A stretch of DNA of 64,000 nucleotides from positions 32,944,501 through 33,008,500 of the forward strand of contig NC_083382.1 in the NCBI RefSeq assembly GCF_031755915.1, given 5' to 3'. The notes beneath the pieces are model-generated. The model was given only the letters and a program-made list of their open reading frames with translations. It was not told where the DNA came from and ran no database searches. The translations under genes and the position numbers were made by a program. Source of the stretch: Ziziphus jujuba. Its lineage: Eukaryota; Streptophyta; Magnoliopsida; Rosales; Rhamnaceae. Positions 1-11,400 of the stretch are shown in pieces. Each line of letters starts with the position of its first letter. The first letter of the stretch is position 1.

Positions 1-2842
1 ATACAGAGTTTCATGAAGTACTATTAAGCATAGAATACAACAGGGATGAAAGAGTAATACAATTGAAATAAATGAAGACAAAGGTAACTTCTCGAACTAC
101 GATAGTGCCGGAGATTTGGTTCGCTCCGAAAGAATGTCTACCACCCCTTGCACCTAAAGGAATGGAATTTAAAAATGTGAGATGCTAATCATCTCAGTGA
201 GTGATCCTATCTACTGAACATTTTGAATATTAATAATATAACAAATAAGGGAGTTTAATTTAATACCGACAATTAAATAGATAAATAAATAATAAACAAT
301 TGAAAGTAATAATTTCTCTCAAAACCCTCACTATTCACTCCGTTGGAAATGTTCCATTTTTAAAACATTTTCACAAAACTCGATATTCGTATTTCCCAAA
401 AAACAAGGGATCCAATAATTTAATAAATAATAAATAAATACCCCAAATATAAATAAAATGTAATAAAATATGATCAATAATTTTGAACACTTTGGGGTTT
501 GAAATTTTCATCCAAAAATTTATACTTGACACACCACACCATATACCAGTGATGCCCTTTGATACCCAGCGTCCCGAGCATCGACTGGCGGGAGATTAAA
601 GAGAGAAACTTGCATACGGTACTTTGGCGTCCCGACAATACCACTGCTGAAACCTTCATCCCGGCCAAGGAGGGGGGCGGCTGTGGCCAATATCAAACTT
701 GCCTGCCTTCGGTCCAATGGCAACTCACGGGAGATATAATAACCTGTGCGCTAACCACATATACACCGGAACACCAATACTGTATGAGTGCATCTAAAAT
801 AATTATTAAATTAATTATTACCGTACCGATTTTCCAAAAATTACCATGGAAAATGTACTAGTTTTCAATTTCACCATCCCACATATTTTCCTTTAACATA
901 CCCGGTACAAAACCATCGATAACAATATAAAAATAATTTTTCTCGTAACACGAGGTCCAACAAATAATATTCCATGGGCATAATTATAAAATTTAAACCA
1001 CCAATTTAAGCAAATAATTTCCTTAAAATATTTAAACCAATTATGCCCAAAAATAATATTAAAACCACATACGATTTATTACTGAAAATACTTTACTCAT
1101 GCATAATAAATAAAATTAAATCACAATAATAAAAATCGGGGTTTTTGGATAACCCAAATTCCGTTTAGCACAACAAACATATACGTACTTGTAAAACAAT
1201 ATTTTCCATAATTATAATTAAATTTCACCACATGAGCATAATTGCAGATATCAATTAAACACCAAATAAATATAATTAATTATCCCAAAATATTTTTAAA
1301 GGTGGGTCACTCACCTTAAGCACGTATATAAGCCAAGATCCTCCACAGGATCAACTCCATTACTCACACGTGCACCTAAAACATCCACAGTACACCAACC
1401 AAATATATTACTATTTTAATCGGATAACTCCCAAATGGGTACTCGGGAAGCAAACACAAACGACAACTAAAATTGACGAGTAATATACCGAATCAAAGCT
1501 TGAGTGACGAGGATTACAAATCCGGTCTCACTTCCCGGAGATCGGACCCAAGGTGGCCGTAATCTCGCCGAAAGCTTTCAGGATTCAACTCTTTGATTCT
1601 TCCAAATCATCACGAATTGGAGGAAAAGGACGCCGTATTTGGATTCAGGGGGTCAGAATTAGTAGAAAGGGACCGGAGACGGGACTGGATACTCGCCGGA
1701 ACAGGGAGTTCTCCGGCGAGCCGTCGCGGTCACCGGCAACCGTCGCCACCGACGGCGCGTGCGGCGGTTGATGATCGTGATTTTTGGAGGTTTTGAAGCT
1801 TGAAGGGAGAGGGTTCCAACGGTACCGGCGGTGACAAGAACGGAGGCCGGAATGTGGAGATCTCGGCGGTTGAAGGATTCGGCGCCGCCGCCGGAAAAAG
1901 CCTCAATCCGGGAGCGTCGCCTGTCGCTTAGCCATGAAATTTCGGGGTTCGGCCTGGAATGAGGAGGCCGAAAAATTTGACAACTCCGGTAGCCAGTCGT
2001 TTCTCTCTCTCTCCTCTCTCTCTTTCTCTCTCTCTCTCCTCCCCATCGTTTTTACCAAATAAAAGCCACCGTGGGTGACACTGTTCACCCACGTGGACCA
2101 ATCAAGTGTCGACATATGGCGTTACTGTGCACTTAGCTAGATATAATAAAATATTATAGTATCCGGCGAACTTCACACGTCCATAACTTTTTAACCAGAT
2201 GTCTAATTTAAGCGTGCCGCTAGTCTATGAACTCGTATCAACGAGTACTTTACAACCATACAAAAGTCAAAACAAAATTATACAATGATAAAAATTCAAC
2301 TCCCGGCACCTCTGGACAGTTTGCACCTCGACTTGTTTTGCCCATAACTTTCAAACCGTAGCTTCGTTTTCGACGTGCTACTAGTCTACGAACTCGAGGC
2401 ATCATGCACTTCGCCACGGTACCATGGTCAACTAGAAATTTTGACTGGAACAAAAAGTCAACTTTCGACCTACTCAGTCAACGGTCAACCTCGATCAACA
2501 TGCACGAATTCCGATGTGGTTTGGGACGGGGTGTTGCATTTCTAATCTAATATAATATTTTGGCATACTACTAGTCTATGAACTCGTTGCGTACTTCACC
2601 ACGGTGCCTCAGTCAAAGCAAAATTCTTCTCACAATAAAAAGTCAATCATAGAATCCACTTGGTCAACCCTAGTCAATCTTGGTCAAAAGTTCAAATTTA
2701 GAGTATTTTCTAGAGTCAAGATGTTATAATATCCCGCCTTCTCTCGCAGTATAAAGTCAACCATAGGATTCACTTGATCAAACTCGATCAACCCTAGTCA
2801 AAAGTTCAAATTCGAAGCGTTTTCTTGGATCGGGGTGTTACA
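1..2842 (-). mobile_element. Long Ty3/Gypsy-type LTR sequence (solo or partial, cut by window edge)
   Basis: No gene is visible. Read on the minus strand, the right edge begins with TGTAACACCCCGATCC at 2842, a typical start of long plant Gypsy LTRs. The part at about 2160-2560 clearly resembles 34160-34552 and 62490-62876, with shared blocks such as the phrase around GTGCTACTAGTCTACGAACT and repeated GTCAA-rich stretches. A CT/GA-rich tract lies at 2000-2042, and the second LTR remnant has the same kind of tract. The left LTR end was not found, so the element may start before the window. Short ORFs here (for example 559-861 and 1553-1771) have no recognisable domain. Confidence 0.5.
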
Positions 2843-2852
2843 ATGTCCCGTG
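2631..2852. repeat. Tandem duplication of an LTR terminus
   Basis: Two diverged units of about 110 bp lie side by side (2631-2742 and 2743-2852). Each contains AAAGTCAA, a GGATTCACTTG-like or GAATCCACTTG-like block, a CTAGTCAA/AAAGTTCAAATT block, and ends in a GTTATAATATCCCG or GTTACAATGTCCCG motif. The second unit carries the presumed LTR tip. Confidence 0.55.
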
Positions 2853-2925
2853 TTGCCTCCAAAGGTGGACCTATCATGCCTGATCACACTTAAAATCGGA
2901 ATTCTTTCGAATATTGAAGGCAACT

Positions 2926-3404
2926 TGTCACGGGCCTAAGTTTTCCAACACTCCCGTGCGGCACTTAGCACCTCCCTTGCTAAGTAAGCCTTGCCCACAA
3001 GCTATGAAAATGCGGAAGCTAAGAGTGAGAGAGTAGGAAGTAGGAGAATTTGAGAGAATGTGGAGAATACTTGTATTGCTAGAATACTTGATGTGCTTGG
3101 ATATGCTTGGATGTTCTTAGATGTGTTACAAATGAGAGAGTCCAACCCTTTATATAGAGGGCTTGGCATGTAGGAAGATTCTAGATATGTACACATGTCA
3201 CCTATCTAGTTAGGGTTCTAGATTATTCTAGGGTTATGTACAAGATATTTACATGGAGTATTCTAGAGAGATTCTCATCTACTTTAGTCTAGGTTTCTCT
3301 TGAATCCTCTAGAATATTCCGGGCTTCTCATGAATCTTCAAGGAGAGTGTAGAACCTTCCGGTTAAACCTCAAGGGTTTTACTCCTTTTTCGCGGGACGT
3401 GACA
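2926..3404 (-). repeat. 3' LTR of the gag-only element
   Basis: 479 bp, TG...CA ends, matching 5693-6171 except for two substitutions that I can see (near 3052 and in the TATA-like run near 3156). The gag reading frame ends 26 nt inside it. A 64-codon ORF inside the LTR on the minus strand has no recognisable domain and is probably chance. Confidence 0.9.
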
Positions 3405-5349
3405 CTCTCCCCCACCTAAACTCGCGACGCCCTCGTCGCGCCTTCTTCCTTGCCCGCCGAATGTGATCTTTAAGTTGCCGTTGTGTATCTTTGTGCTCCC
3501 CACTTACTTCACCATCCAACAGGTTCTTCCCCTTCACCAAGTATTTGGTGTAGTTGGGCATGCCTCTATGTTGACCGACTCGATCCGCAGGTGTGGCTTC
3601 AACACTCTTGGCGGGTGAAGTCACTATTGTTGAGGGTGCCCTTTTTGACTTACCTTTCGCTAGGGCCTCCGTGCCCCCTTTCCTTACAATGGGAAGTGAC
3701 TCTTCATAGCGTCGTGCCTTCCCGTCATGCACCTCATTTTGTCGAGGTGATGGTTTGGCTAAGTTCCCTTCCTTAGCCTCTACGTGCTTTCTCTTGTCGT
3801 CTCCACGACTTGAAGTCAATGCACGCAAGCTCCCTTGGTGCAACTCCTTTGGCACATCTTGTACCTTAGGAGGTGTCTTGACATGGTTTGGGGTATCCTC
3901 ACTAGGCTTTTGGGTAGCAACCAGGTTGAGTTGCTCCTCCTTCTCAACCTGCAGTGCCGACAAGACTTTAGCCTCCAGCTTGCTAGCTTGTTCCATAGGC
4001 ACCATGCACGTCATTCCCCCATCCATGATGCATAACTTGTTTGCAAATGGGAGTGGGAAAGCCTTTACTTGGTTGAAGAAGTCCATGCCAAGGACAACCT
4101 TGTAGTCATCCATGGACACAACCGTTAGATTCAATTGGCCCTCCCAATCGCCGATGGTGGTTTTCACACCTCGAGCAACTCCTTGGAGCGGCTTCGCGTC
4201 AGAATTTACCGCCTTGACGAAGCCCCTTTCTTTGGTTGCCTCGATCCCAAGCCTTTGTGCCTCCTCCACCGATAGGAAGTTATGTGAGGCACCCGTGTCC
4301 ACCAACGCCTTGGTGGGCACTCCATTGAGTTTTGCCTCCACGAACATTAGGCCACTCTTCTTGGTCTCCTTAGGAGCAGCCTTGATAGCATTCAGCAATT
4401 GTAAGGAACCTATACTAGTTCCTTCCTCTTGCTTCTCCTCGTATTGGGCAGTCATGGCATTCAAAGCCTTCCTTTTCGGACAATCCCTAACCCAATGCGG
4501 TCCATCACATAAGAAACAAGAGTTTTTGGGTTTGGAAGCATCCTTACCTTCTCTAGGCGGCCTCCACCTTGAGCTTTTTGGCTTATGTGCACTTTCTTCC
4601 CTTTCATCCTCTTTGGATCTACTAGGTTCTCCCCCACCTTTTCCATGGTTGTCTTTCCATTCCTTTGGCTTTGGAGAGTCTCTTTGGTTGGAGTAGTCAA
4701 TGAAGCCCTCGGCATATGCAATGGCACTAGCCAAATCTTGTACTCCACGCCTCTTCAACTCCGTCTTGGCCCAAGGTTGTAGACCATCCATGAAGTAGAA
4801 AAGGGAGTCTTTATCCGATAGGTCCGGGATCTCCAACACCAAGTTGGTGAACTCCTTGATGTATTCCCGGATATGGCCTACTTGCTTGAGTCGTCGAAGG
4901 CGACTCCTTGCCTCATCTTCGACATTCTCCGGATAGAATTGTCTTTTGAGATCCTTTTTAAAATCATCAAAAGTATGAAAAGTGCACGTACCTCGCTCGA
5001 TGTCGCTATGCCTCCTTCTCCACCACAACATTGCCGTGTCGCTAAGGTAGAGAGTGGCAGTCCTAATCTTTGAAGCATCGTCCGCAATGCCCATTGCTTC
5101 AAAGTATTGCTCCAAGCCCCAAAGGAAATTCTCGAGCTCCCTCGCATTCCTTGCCCCGGAGTAGGACTTGGGCTTTGGCACATCGATATGTGGCCCCTCG
5201 CGTATGGTGGTCGTCCCCGACGCCACCGCCCTCTTGCAAAGAGCCCAATCACCCCGCATATCCTCCATTTGGGTGCGAATGGCATCCAATTCTCTCTCCA
5301 ACATTGCACGAAGGTCCGCTACCTCCCCCATGCATTGGTCGCGTCGCAC
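3379..5349 (-). CDS. Gag-protease polyprotein of a chromovirus-derived element (main frame)
   Basis: An open frame of about 656 codons. A retrotransposon gag domain occupies roughly residues 60-205 (the WW at 109-110 and the FDDFKKDLKRQFYP stretch are typical). A zinc knuckle follows (C278, C281, H285, C290, one residue shorter than the usual CCHC spacing), then an aspartic protease with the DTGA active site at 351-354. After the protease the protein is charged and low in complexity, and reverse transcriptase is absent. The tail from about residue 588 (TKYLVKGKNLLDGEV, then RQLKDHI) resembles the end of a chromodomain, suggesting that RT, RNase H and integrase were deleted from a chromovirus. 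There is no ATG at the left edge of the frame. The true start is probably at 5632 in another frame (see the next entry). The stop lies 26 nt inside the 3' LTR. Confidence 0.8.
   Translation of the reverse strand: MRRDQCMGEVADLRAMLERELDAIRTQMEDMRGDWALCKRAVASGTTTIREGPHIDVPKPKSYSGARNARELENFLWGLEQYFEAMGIADDASKIRTATLYLSDTAMLWWRRRHSDIERGTCTFHTFDDFKKDLKRQFYPENVEDEARSRLRRLKQVGHIREYIKEFTNLVLEIPDLSDKDSLFYFMDGLQPWAKTELKRRGVQDLASAIAYAEGFIDYSNQRDSPKPKEWKDNHGKGGGEPSRSKEDEREESAHKPKSSRWRPPREGKDASKPKNSCFLCDGPHWVRDCPKRKALNAMTAQYEEKQEEGTSIGSLQLLNAIKAAPKETKKSGLMFVEAKLNGVPTKALVDTGASHNFLSVEEAQRLGIEATKERGFVKAVNSDAKPLQGVARGVKTTIGDWEGQLNLTVVSMDDYKVVLGMDFFNQVKAFPLPFANKLCIMDGGMTCMVPMEQASKLEAKVLSALQVEKEEQLNLVATQKPSEDTPNHVKTPPKVQDVPKELHQGSLRALTSSRGDDKRKHVEAKEGNLAKPSPRQNEVHDGKARRYEESLPIVRKGGTEALAKGKSKRAPSTIVTSPAKSVEATPADRVGQHRGMPNYTKYLVKGKNLLDGEVSGEHKDTQRQLKDHIRRARKKARRGRREFRWGRVSRPAKKE
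3405..3417 (-). other. Polypurine tract of the gag-only element
   Basis: On the minus strand the sequence AGGTGGGGGAGAG directly abuts the TG start of the 3' LTR, the expected place for the plus-strand primer. Confidence 0.85.
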
Positions 5350-5632
5350 GGAGCTCCCTCCTTAAGGCATCGTCTAGCCCATTGAGTAACCCTCTCACGG
5401 CTTGGTTGATGGCAATGTCCTCCGACTCTAGCCCATCTAGGCGACCCTCCAGTGCCTCAAACCGTTCTTGTACTCGGGATGCATGCTCCTCCAAGCGCAA
5501 CTCTACGCCGGTCATCACATCCTTGGACTTGGACTTATGCCTCTGCTTCCCCGCATTGGGGTTGCGTTGCACTTCACGACCTCGCACTTCTGTAGCTCCC
5601 TCCACATTGATGGTAACATCCGAGCTAGCCAT
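5249..5632 (-). CDS. Gag N-terminal part, out of frame with the rest
   Basis: A 127-codon frame starting at an ATG in good plant context (A at -3, G at +4), 47 nt inside the element from the primer site. The protein begins MASSDVTINVEG and is predicted coiled-coil-like (ERFEALEGRLDGLES, then GLLNGLDDALRRELRA). Its final third becomes glycine/serine/proline-rich, whereas the coiled-coil character continues in the main gag frame that overlaps it. The two frames overlap at 5250-5361, and a net +1 shift there would join them. Either one base was inserted in this copy or the element uses frameshifting; plant Gypsy gag is normally a single frame, so mutation is more likely. Confidence 0.65.
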   Translation of the reverse strand: MASSDVTINVEGATEVRGREVQRNPNAGKQRHKSKSKDVMTGVELRLEEHASRVQERFEALEGRLDGLESEDIAINQAVRGLLNGLDDALRRELRATRPMHGGGSGPSCNVGERIGCHSHPNGGYAG

Positions 5633-5678
5633 CTTCCTACTTCCACGTTACACCAACGATATGCTTGAGCAGCAATTG

Positions 5679-5690
5679 GCTCTGATACCA
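5679..5690 (-). other. Primer binding site (tRNA-iMet) of the gag-only element
   Basis: The minus strand reads TGGTATCAGAGC, complementary to the 3' end of plant initiator-methionine tRNA, two bases inside the 5' LTR. Confidence 0.92.
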
Positions 5691-5692
5691 AC

Positions 5693-6171
5693 TGTCACGG
5701 GCCTAAGTTTTCCAACACTCCCGTGCGGCACTTAGCACCTCCCTTGCTAAGTAAGCCTTGCCCACAAGCTATGAAAATGCGGAAGCTAAGAGTGAGAGAG
5801 TAGGAAGTAGGAGAGTTTGAGAGAATGTGGAGAATACTTGTATTGCTAGAATACTTGATGTGCTTGGATATGCTTGGATGTTCTTAGATGTGTTACAAAT
5901 GAGAGAGTCCAACCCTTTATATAAAGGGCTTGGCATGTAGGAAGATTCTAGATATGTACACATGTCACCTATCTAGTTAGGGTTCTAGATTATTCTAGGG
6001 TTATGTACAAGATATTTACATGGAGTATTCTAGAGAGATTCTCATCTACTTTAGTCTAGGTTTCTCTTGAATCCTCTAGAATATTCCGGGCTTCTCATGA
6101 ATCTTCAAGGAGAGTGTAGAACCTTCCGGTTAAACCTCAAGGGTTTTACTCCTTTTTCGCGGGACGTGACA
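5693..6171 (-). repeat. 5' LTR of the gag-only element
   Basis: 479 bp with TG...CA ends, followed on its inner side by the primer site. It carries a strong TATA-like run at 5916-5925 that would drive minus-strand transcription. Confidence 0.9.
5916..5925 (-). promoter_or_regulatory. TATA box of the 5' LTR
   Basis: TTTATATAAA within CCCTTTATATAAAGGG. In the 3' LTR the matching run is TTTATATAGA, one of the two visible LTR differences. Confidence 0.5.
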
Positions 6172-6525
6172 AACTGCTCTGAAAAAGCCTCGTCGTTATG
6201 AGAGTAAATATTATTACATTTTAATCATCACTTGATCTATACCCAGAATATATGGGATTGGTTATCAGATAGTCTACCAATGTCCTGCACTCGTCCACAC
6301 TGTTCATCACATGTATTCATGTATTATAATTTCTTTTAGTGCAATAATTGTAGATGGTCGAAATCACGGTAATGTTTAGGACTTTGAAATACCAATTTGG
6401 CCTTTCCCTTTTCTCTATTTTGACTTTTATTGATAAAAAATTTAGAGAAAAAATATTTTCTTTGTAAAAGATTAATATCTAAACTAGTGCATTGGTGTTT
6501 AAAATGTGATTTTCTAGTTGTCATT
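6172..6525. other. Single-copy non-coding flank
   Basis: AT-rich sequence between the gag-only element and duplicated segment S1. It does not match the sequence left of S1 in the second unit (41640-41730), so the tandem unit is broken here. No gene seen. Confidence 0.5.
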
Positions 6526-7937
6526 TTAATTTTTTGAAGAGCATTGCCGCAGCCCTCCCTTCAAAAAAAGAAAAAAAAAACAACATTTTCGCTAATCATG
6601 AGCCAAATTAAATATTAATTAGCCTGATACCCCTCTGATGTATTATTTAAGTTTTAAACTAACTTGGGACCTTATTGAGTTGGGCATTATTCTTATGAAA
6701 TTTTCTTTGGCCAACCTAAAATTAAAGGATTATGTTTTTTACTGGAAAATTTAAAAAAAAAAAGGTTTGAACATTTAACCGGTTACCTAAAAAAAAAAAC
6801 TAAATTTTCTTGAATAAGGTGTTTTCTTAATAGAATAAGGATGTGATTAATTTACATTAAAAATTCAGATTAAATTGTAAATCATTCCTGCTAGTAATTA
6901 TAATTGGAGAAGTAAATTATGCATGATAAAAAATTGTCATGCTAAATCCAAATCCAGTCAATGATACTAATATAAGCTTTTTGGTGCCGAAATATAAGGA
7001 GAAAATTATCTATACATTATAATGATCATGGAGATATGGTTGTTTGCTTTATTAAAAGGAATAAATTAAAGAATATATATAATTGCGTTGCAGCATTTAC
7101 CCAAAAAAAAAAAATTGAATGTAATAATAAATTGCATTGCAGCATATAAGAGAAAAAGAGTTAGAAGAAGACAATGCTTTAATCTTGAAGTGGTAGATAG
7201 ATTGGTTTACAGCTTTTTAATTACTTTTATTTATTTATTTATTTATTTGGGAGATAAGTGAATCTTCATCATTTATTTGGTCATAATTTTTCTACTTGTG
7301 GACCTAGCATAAAGGAAAAAGAAATTTTTGTTGGATCTTTGATTTTGTTATTTGGGCCCCATAGGAATCTCATTTGTCATCTCCGTATGGATAATTGGAT
7401 ATGGCAGCTTTTCATATAAACCGATTAGTCAAAATTAACCTTTTTGTTTTTTTTGGCTGAAAATTTGTCATAGGATTTAGAACACAAAAAATTGTACCAT
7501 CTTATGTTTTTTTTTTTTTTTTTTTTAATCTTTTGATAATAGGAAAAAGAAAGTTACCAATTGCAAATTAATTTAATAATATCACAGCAGTCAACAACTC
7601 GTACTACTTATTAGAATATTAAATATATAAATATTTATATTTGACAAAGAATTTTTTATAATTATCTTTATCCTTAAATTGGTACATCAAACAATCTTCC
7701 ATAAACAATAACTATTATGGATACTTAAGACCTGCATAATTTCTACAGTATCTATTGAGGCATGAAGGTTGATTCTTTGTATTAGCTAACAAAAAAATAA
7801 AATAAAAACAAAAGTGTTACGTTCCCTCTTGCATTGCCCATGTGTTTGTTAGTTCTTTATTTGTTATTTATATTGTTACCACTTGATTTGAGTGGAGCGA
7901 CATTTCCCTATTTTTATGTTAATTTGTTATCAGTTGT
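6526..7937. repeat. Duplicated segment S1, copy 1
   Basis: Matches 41731-43140 at roughly 99 percent by eye, with small indels in poly-A and poly-T runs. The left breakpoint is at TTAATTTTTTGAAGAGC. The right end is cut by the outer LTR of the Copia array. Non-coding and AT-rich; the ORF at 7834-8040 runs into the LTR and is not a gene. Confidence 0.9.
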
Positions 7938-8450
7938 TGTTGGAGACAGAGGACTAAATGTTGGAGACAGAGGACTAAAGGAGAAACCAAGAAAATTGAT
8001 TTTTATTAATATAAAACAATTGGTACACTCTCACGTATAAAGAGAGCAACACACTCACTCACACAAATGAGCAACACACACTAACACACTCACACTCACT
8101 TTATTTTTGACTTACACTAGGACACAAAACACCTTTTCACACTCTTCTCACTCAAAGGACACACACTCACACTCACACGTACAACACTCTCTCTTTTTTC
8201 TATTGCTATGGACATGACACCTAACTCATACATCATCACCTATTTATAGAAGAGAAAGTAGGTTGTAGATACTTCTAGAAATATTTAATTATAGATATTT
8301 TTCTCACCACTTCCAAGGCACTAGTTGTTCTCCATTTTTAAAGAGAAAACAAGATAACTCTAGATTCTTCTAGGGAGCTAAGTCGGAAGAGAAAACAAGA
8401 TAACTCTAGATTCTTCTAGGGAGCTAAGTCGGCATTGATATTTATCAATA
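7938..8450 (-). repeat. Copia LTR A (3' LTR of element 1), with duplicated outer 21 bp
   Basis: It matches LTRs B and C over 7959-8450, with one indel (CACTCTTCTCAC versus CACTTTCTCAC) and one substitution. The outermost 21 bp (7938-7958) are a second copy of the LTR tip. A direct repeat of about 42 bp occurs inside every LTR (around 8345-8430). TATA-like TCTATAAATAGG lies at about 8239-8250 on the minus strand. The inner end reads TATTGATAAA on the minus strand rather than a canonical TG. Confidence 0.9.
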
Positions 8451-11400
8451 CTCCCCCTCAATGTCGACTCTCTTGATTGATTCTCTATTCACCATGTTGA
8501 GCATTTCTCTTAACTTTGTAAGCTTGGTAATATTGAGTGCTTTAGTGAATAAGTCTGCCGCTTGATCTTCTGTTTTAACGTGTTGCATTTTAATTTCTTC
8601 TAGCAGTACTTTTTCTCTGATAAAATGATAATGTATCTCCACATGTTTTGTCCTTGCATGAAATACCGGATTCTCCGCCAATTGTATTGCTGATTGGTTA
8701 TCACAATGGAGAGAAACTGCATAGTCAACTTGTTGATGTAAATCTTTAAGTAGTTGTCTTAACCACATACCTTCTTGGCCTGCCATTGCAGCTGCTCTAT
8801 ATTCTGCTTCTGTAGTTGACAGAGACACAGTTGGTTGTCTTTTACTGCACCAAGATACTGCTCCTGAACCAAGGCTGAATATATATCCAGTAGTCGATCG
8901 TCGTGTATCATGATCTCCAGCATAGTCGGCATCACAGTAACCAACCAACTTGCATTCCTCTCCTCTTTTATATAGAAGCCCCAAGTTTATAGTGCCTTTA
9001 ACGTACCTTAATATTCGTCGGACTGCTTCCAAGTGAGGTTTCTTTGGACTTTGCATATACCGACTTACAACTCCAACTGCAAATGAAATATCTGGCCGCG
9101 TCAGTGTTAAATAGATAAGACTTCCTACCAATTGTTGGTACATAGTAGCATCCTCCAAGTCTTTTCCTTCATATGCAGATAGCTTAGCATTCACCTCCAT
9201 TGGAGTTGATATTGGCTTGCAGTCCAACATTCCAAATTTTTGTAATAGATTCTTTGCATACTTTTGTTGACCAAGAAATAAACCTTTCTCTGTTCGGTCA
9301 ACTTCGAGTCCAAGGAAGTGCTTGAGCTCCCCAAGTTCCTTCATCTGGAAGCGAACTGATAAATTTCTCTTTGTTTGAGAGATTTCATCTTCATGATCTC
9401 CTGTGATAATTAAATCATCCACATATACAAGCACTACTGCTAGTTTTGTTCCTTCAGTCTTCACAAATAAACTAGAATCTGCAGAAGATACTATATATCC
9501 ACTTTGAAGAAGGAACTCTGCAATCTTACCGTACCATGCCCGCGGAGCTTGTTTTAGACCATAAAGTGCCTTCCTTAGCTTGCACACGTACTCTGGATTA
9601 GTTTTGCTTTCAAAACCCTTTGGCTGTATCATATAAATTTCTCTGTCTAGATCTCCATTCAAGAAGGCATTCTTCACGTCCATCTGCCACAGCTTCCAGT
9701 CTTTACTTGCTGCAAGTGCTAGTAGAACACGTACGGTAGTGATCTTTGCTACTGGACTAAACGTCTCATCATAGTCTAGTCCATATTACTGTGAGAATCC
9801 TCGTGCGACTAAACGAGCTTTATATCTTTCAATTGATCCATCATGATGAGTTTTTATCTTGTAAACCCATTTACAGGATATGGGTTTGACAGTTTTAGGT
9901 TTAGGCACCAAATCCCAAGTTTGATTTTGATTTAATGCAGAAATTTCTTCTTCCATAGCCTTTCTCCATTCATGATATTTAGATGCTTCTTCATATGATG
10001 TAGGTTCTTTTATATCCTCCATTTCTGTTATTACTACATTAGCGTACCTGGGATTTGGTCTTCGTTGTCTACTCGATCTTCTTGGTTGTGGAGTTGTCTC
10101 TTCGTCATTTTGTTGAAGATTCGACCCGATGTTCTCTGGCATTCCTTGATGTACACCAGACCGCCAGGGACTTTGAGATGATATCGTAGGCTCGTCTGCT
10201 ACAGTCGGCTCGTCTTCTCCTTCATTTGTTGGCTGGCATGCTTCATATTATTGTTCCCCCATATTTTGTTGCAGCTTGACCTCAATTTCCTTTGAATTTG
10301 GCAACTCTGTATTTTGAGGTGCCCACCAAGAAGATGCTTCATCGAACACCACATTTCGTGAAGTATAACATCGTCCAGTATTAGGGTCACAACATCTCCA
10401 CCCTTTTCTTTGGCTATCATATCCGACAAAAATGCATCTTATTGCCTTCTTATCAAACTTCATGCGTAAGTGAGAAGGCACAAACACATAGCAAACACAG
10501 CCAAAGATTCGAAAGTGGCTTACTGTGGGTTTTATGTTCCACAGTTTTTCAAAGGGTGAGAGGAATTCTAACTTTGCTTGAGAGAGCCTATTAATCACAT
10601 GAGCTGCTGTATTCATGCACTCAGCCCAAAATCTTCCTGGAACATTTTTCGCATGTAGCATGCTCCGACATGTTTCTGCAAGATGTCGGTTCTTTCTTTC
10701 CGCAATACCATTTTGTTGCGGAGTATTTGGACACGTCAATTGATGTCTTATTTTGTATTCTCTTAAATATTGTATAAATTCTCTTGAGGTATATTCTCCC
10801 CCATTATCTGTGCGTAGGCATTGTATCCTTTTGCCTAATTCTCTTTCTACCTTTTCCTTAAATTGCTTAAATTTTGAAAAGGTCTCAGATTTTTCTTTCA
10901 TAAAGAAAACCCAGACGTACCTTGAAAAATCGTCAATGAATGTCACCATATAATGCATGCCTCCAACTGATGACTGCTTGATACGCCCGAAGACATCAGA
11001 GTGAATGAGTTGCAGAGGCTCTTTTGCTTGGAACTTTGAATCTTTAAATGGTAGTTGATGTGCTTTGCCGTATTGACACCCTGCACAGATTGTGTCGACA
11101 CCGACATCGAGTTGGGGAAGACCCTTGAGCATTGACTTTTTCATCATCACCTTCAACTTTTTGTAACTGACATGTCCTAACCGTGCGTGCCAAAGGTCTA
11201 ATGTCTCGTTCCTTCTTGTCTTGTTTACGTAGGCAGACTCTGCTGACATCACATAGATAGATTCCAATCGCCGCCCCTTCATTGTTGGTGTACCAGAGAT
11301 TTTAAGGTCTCGATACACCTTAACATCCTCAGGTCCAAACAATACATAATTTCCTGAAGATGTTAGTTGAGCTACTGACAGCAAATTCTTCTTCATTCCT

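Larger units (their letters stand above)
2926..6171 (-). mobile_element. Complete non-autonomous LTR retrotransposon, gag-protease only (TR-GAG type)
   Basis: A 3246-bp element bounded by 479-bp direct repeats, each starting TGTCACGGGCC and ending GGGACGTGACA. The tRNA-iMet primer site lies next to the right LTR and the polypurine tract next to the left LTR, so it reads on the minus strand. The interior codes for gag and a retropepsin but has no reverse transcriptase, RNase H or integrase, so mobility would need enzymes from a partner element. The flanks share AACT (2922-2925 and 6172-6175), compatible with a short, imperfect target duplication. I saw only two differences between the LTRs, indicating recent insertion. 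A family of gag-only LTR elements (TR-GAG) is known in plants; placing this copy there is inference. Confidence 0.85.

Noticed and set aside
3002..3196. 64-codon ORF repeated in both LTRs of the gag-only element (also 5769-5963)
   Set aside because: Duplicated simply because the LTRs are; no domain, and it lies antisense to nothing coding. Treated as chance.
7834..8040. ORF spanning the S1/Copia boundary
   Set aside because: Crosses an insertion boundary into the LTR; no domain.
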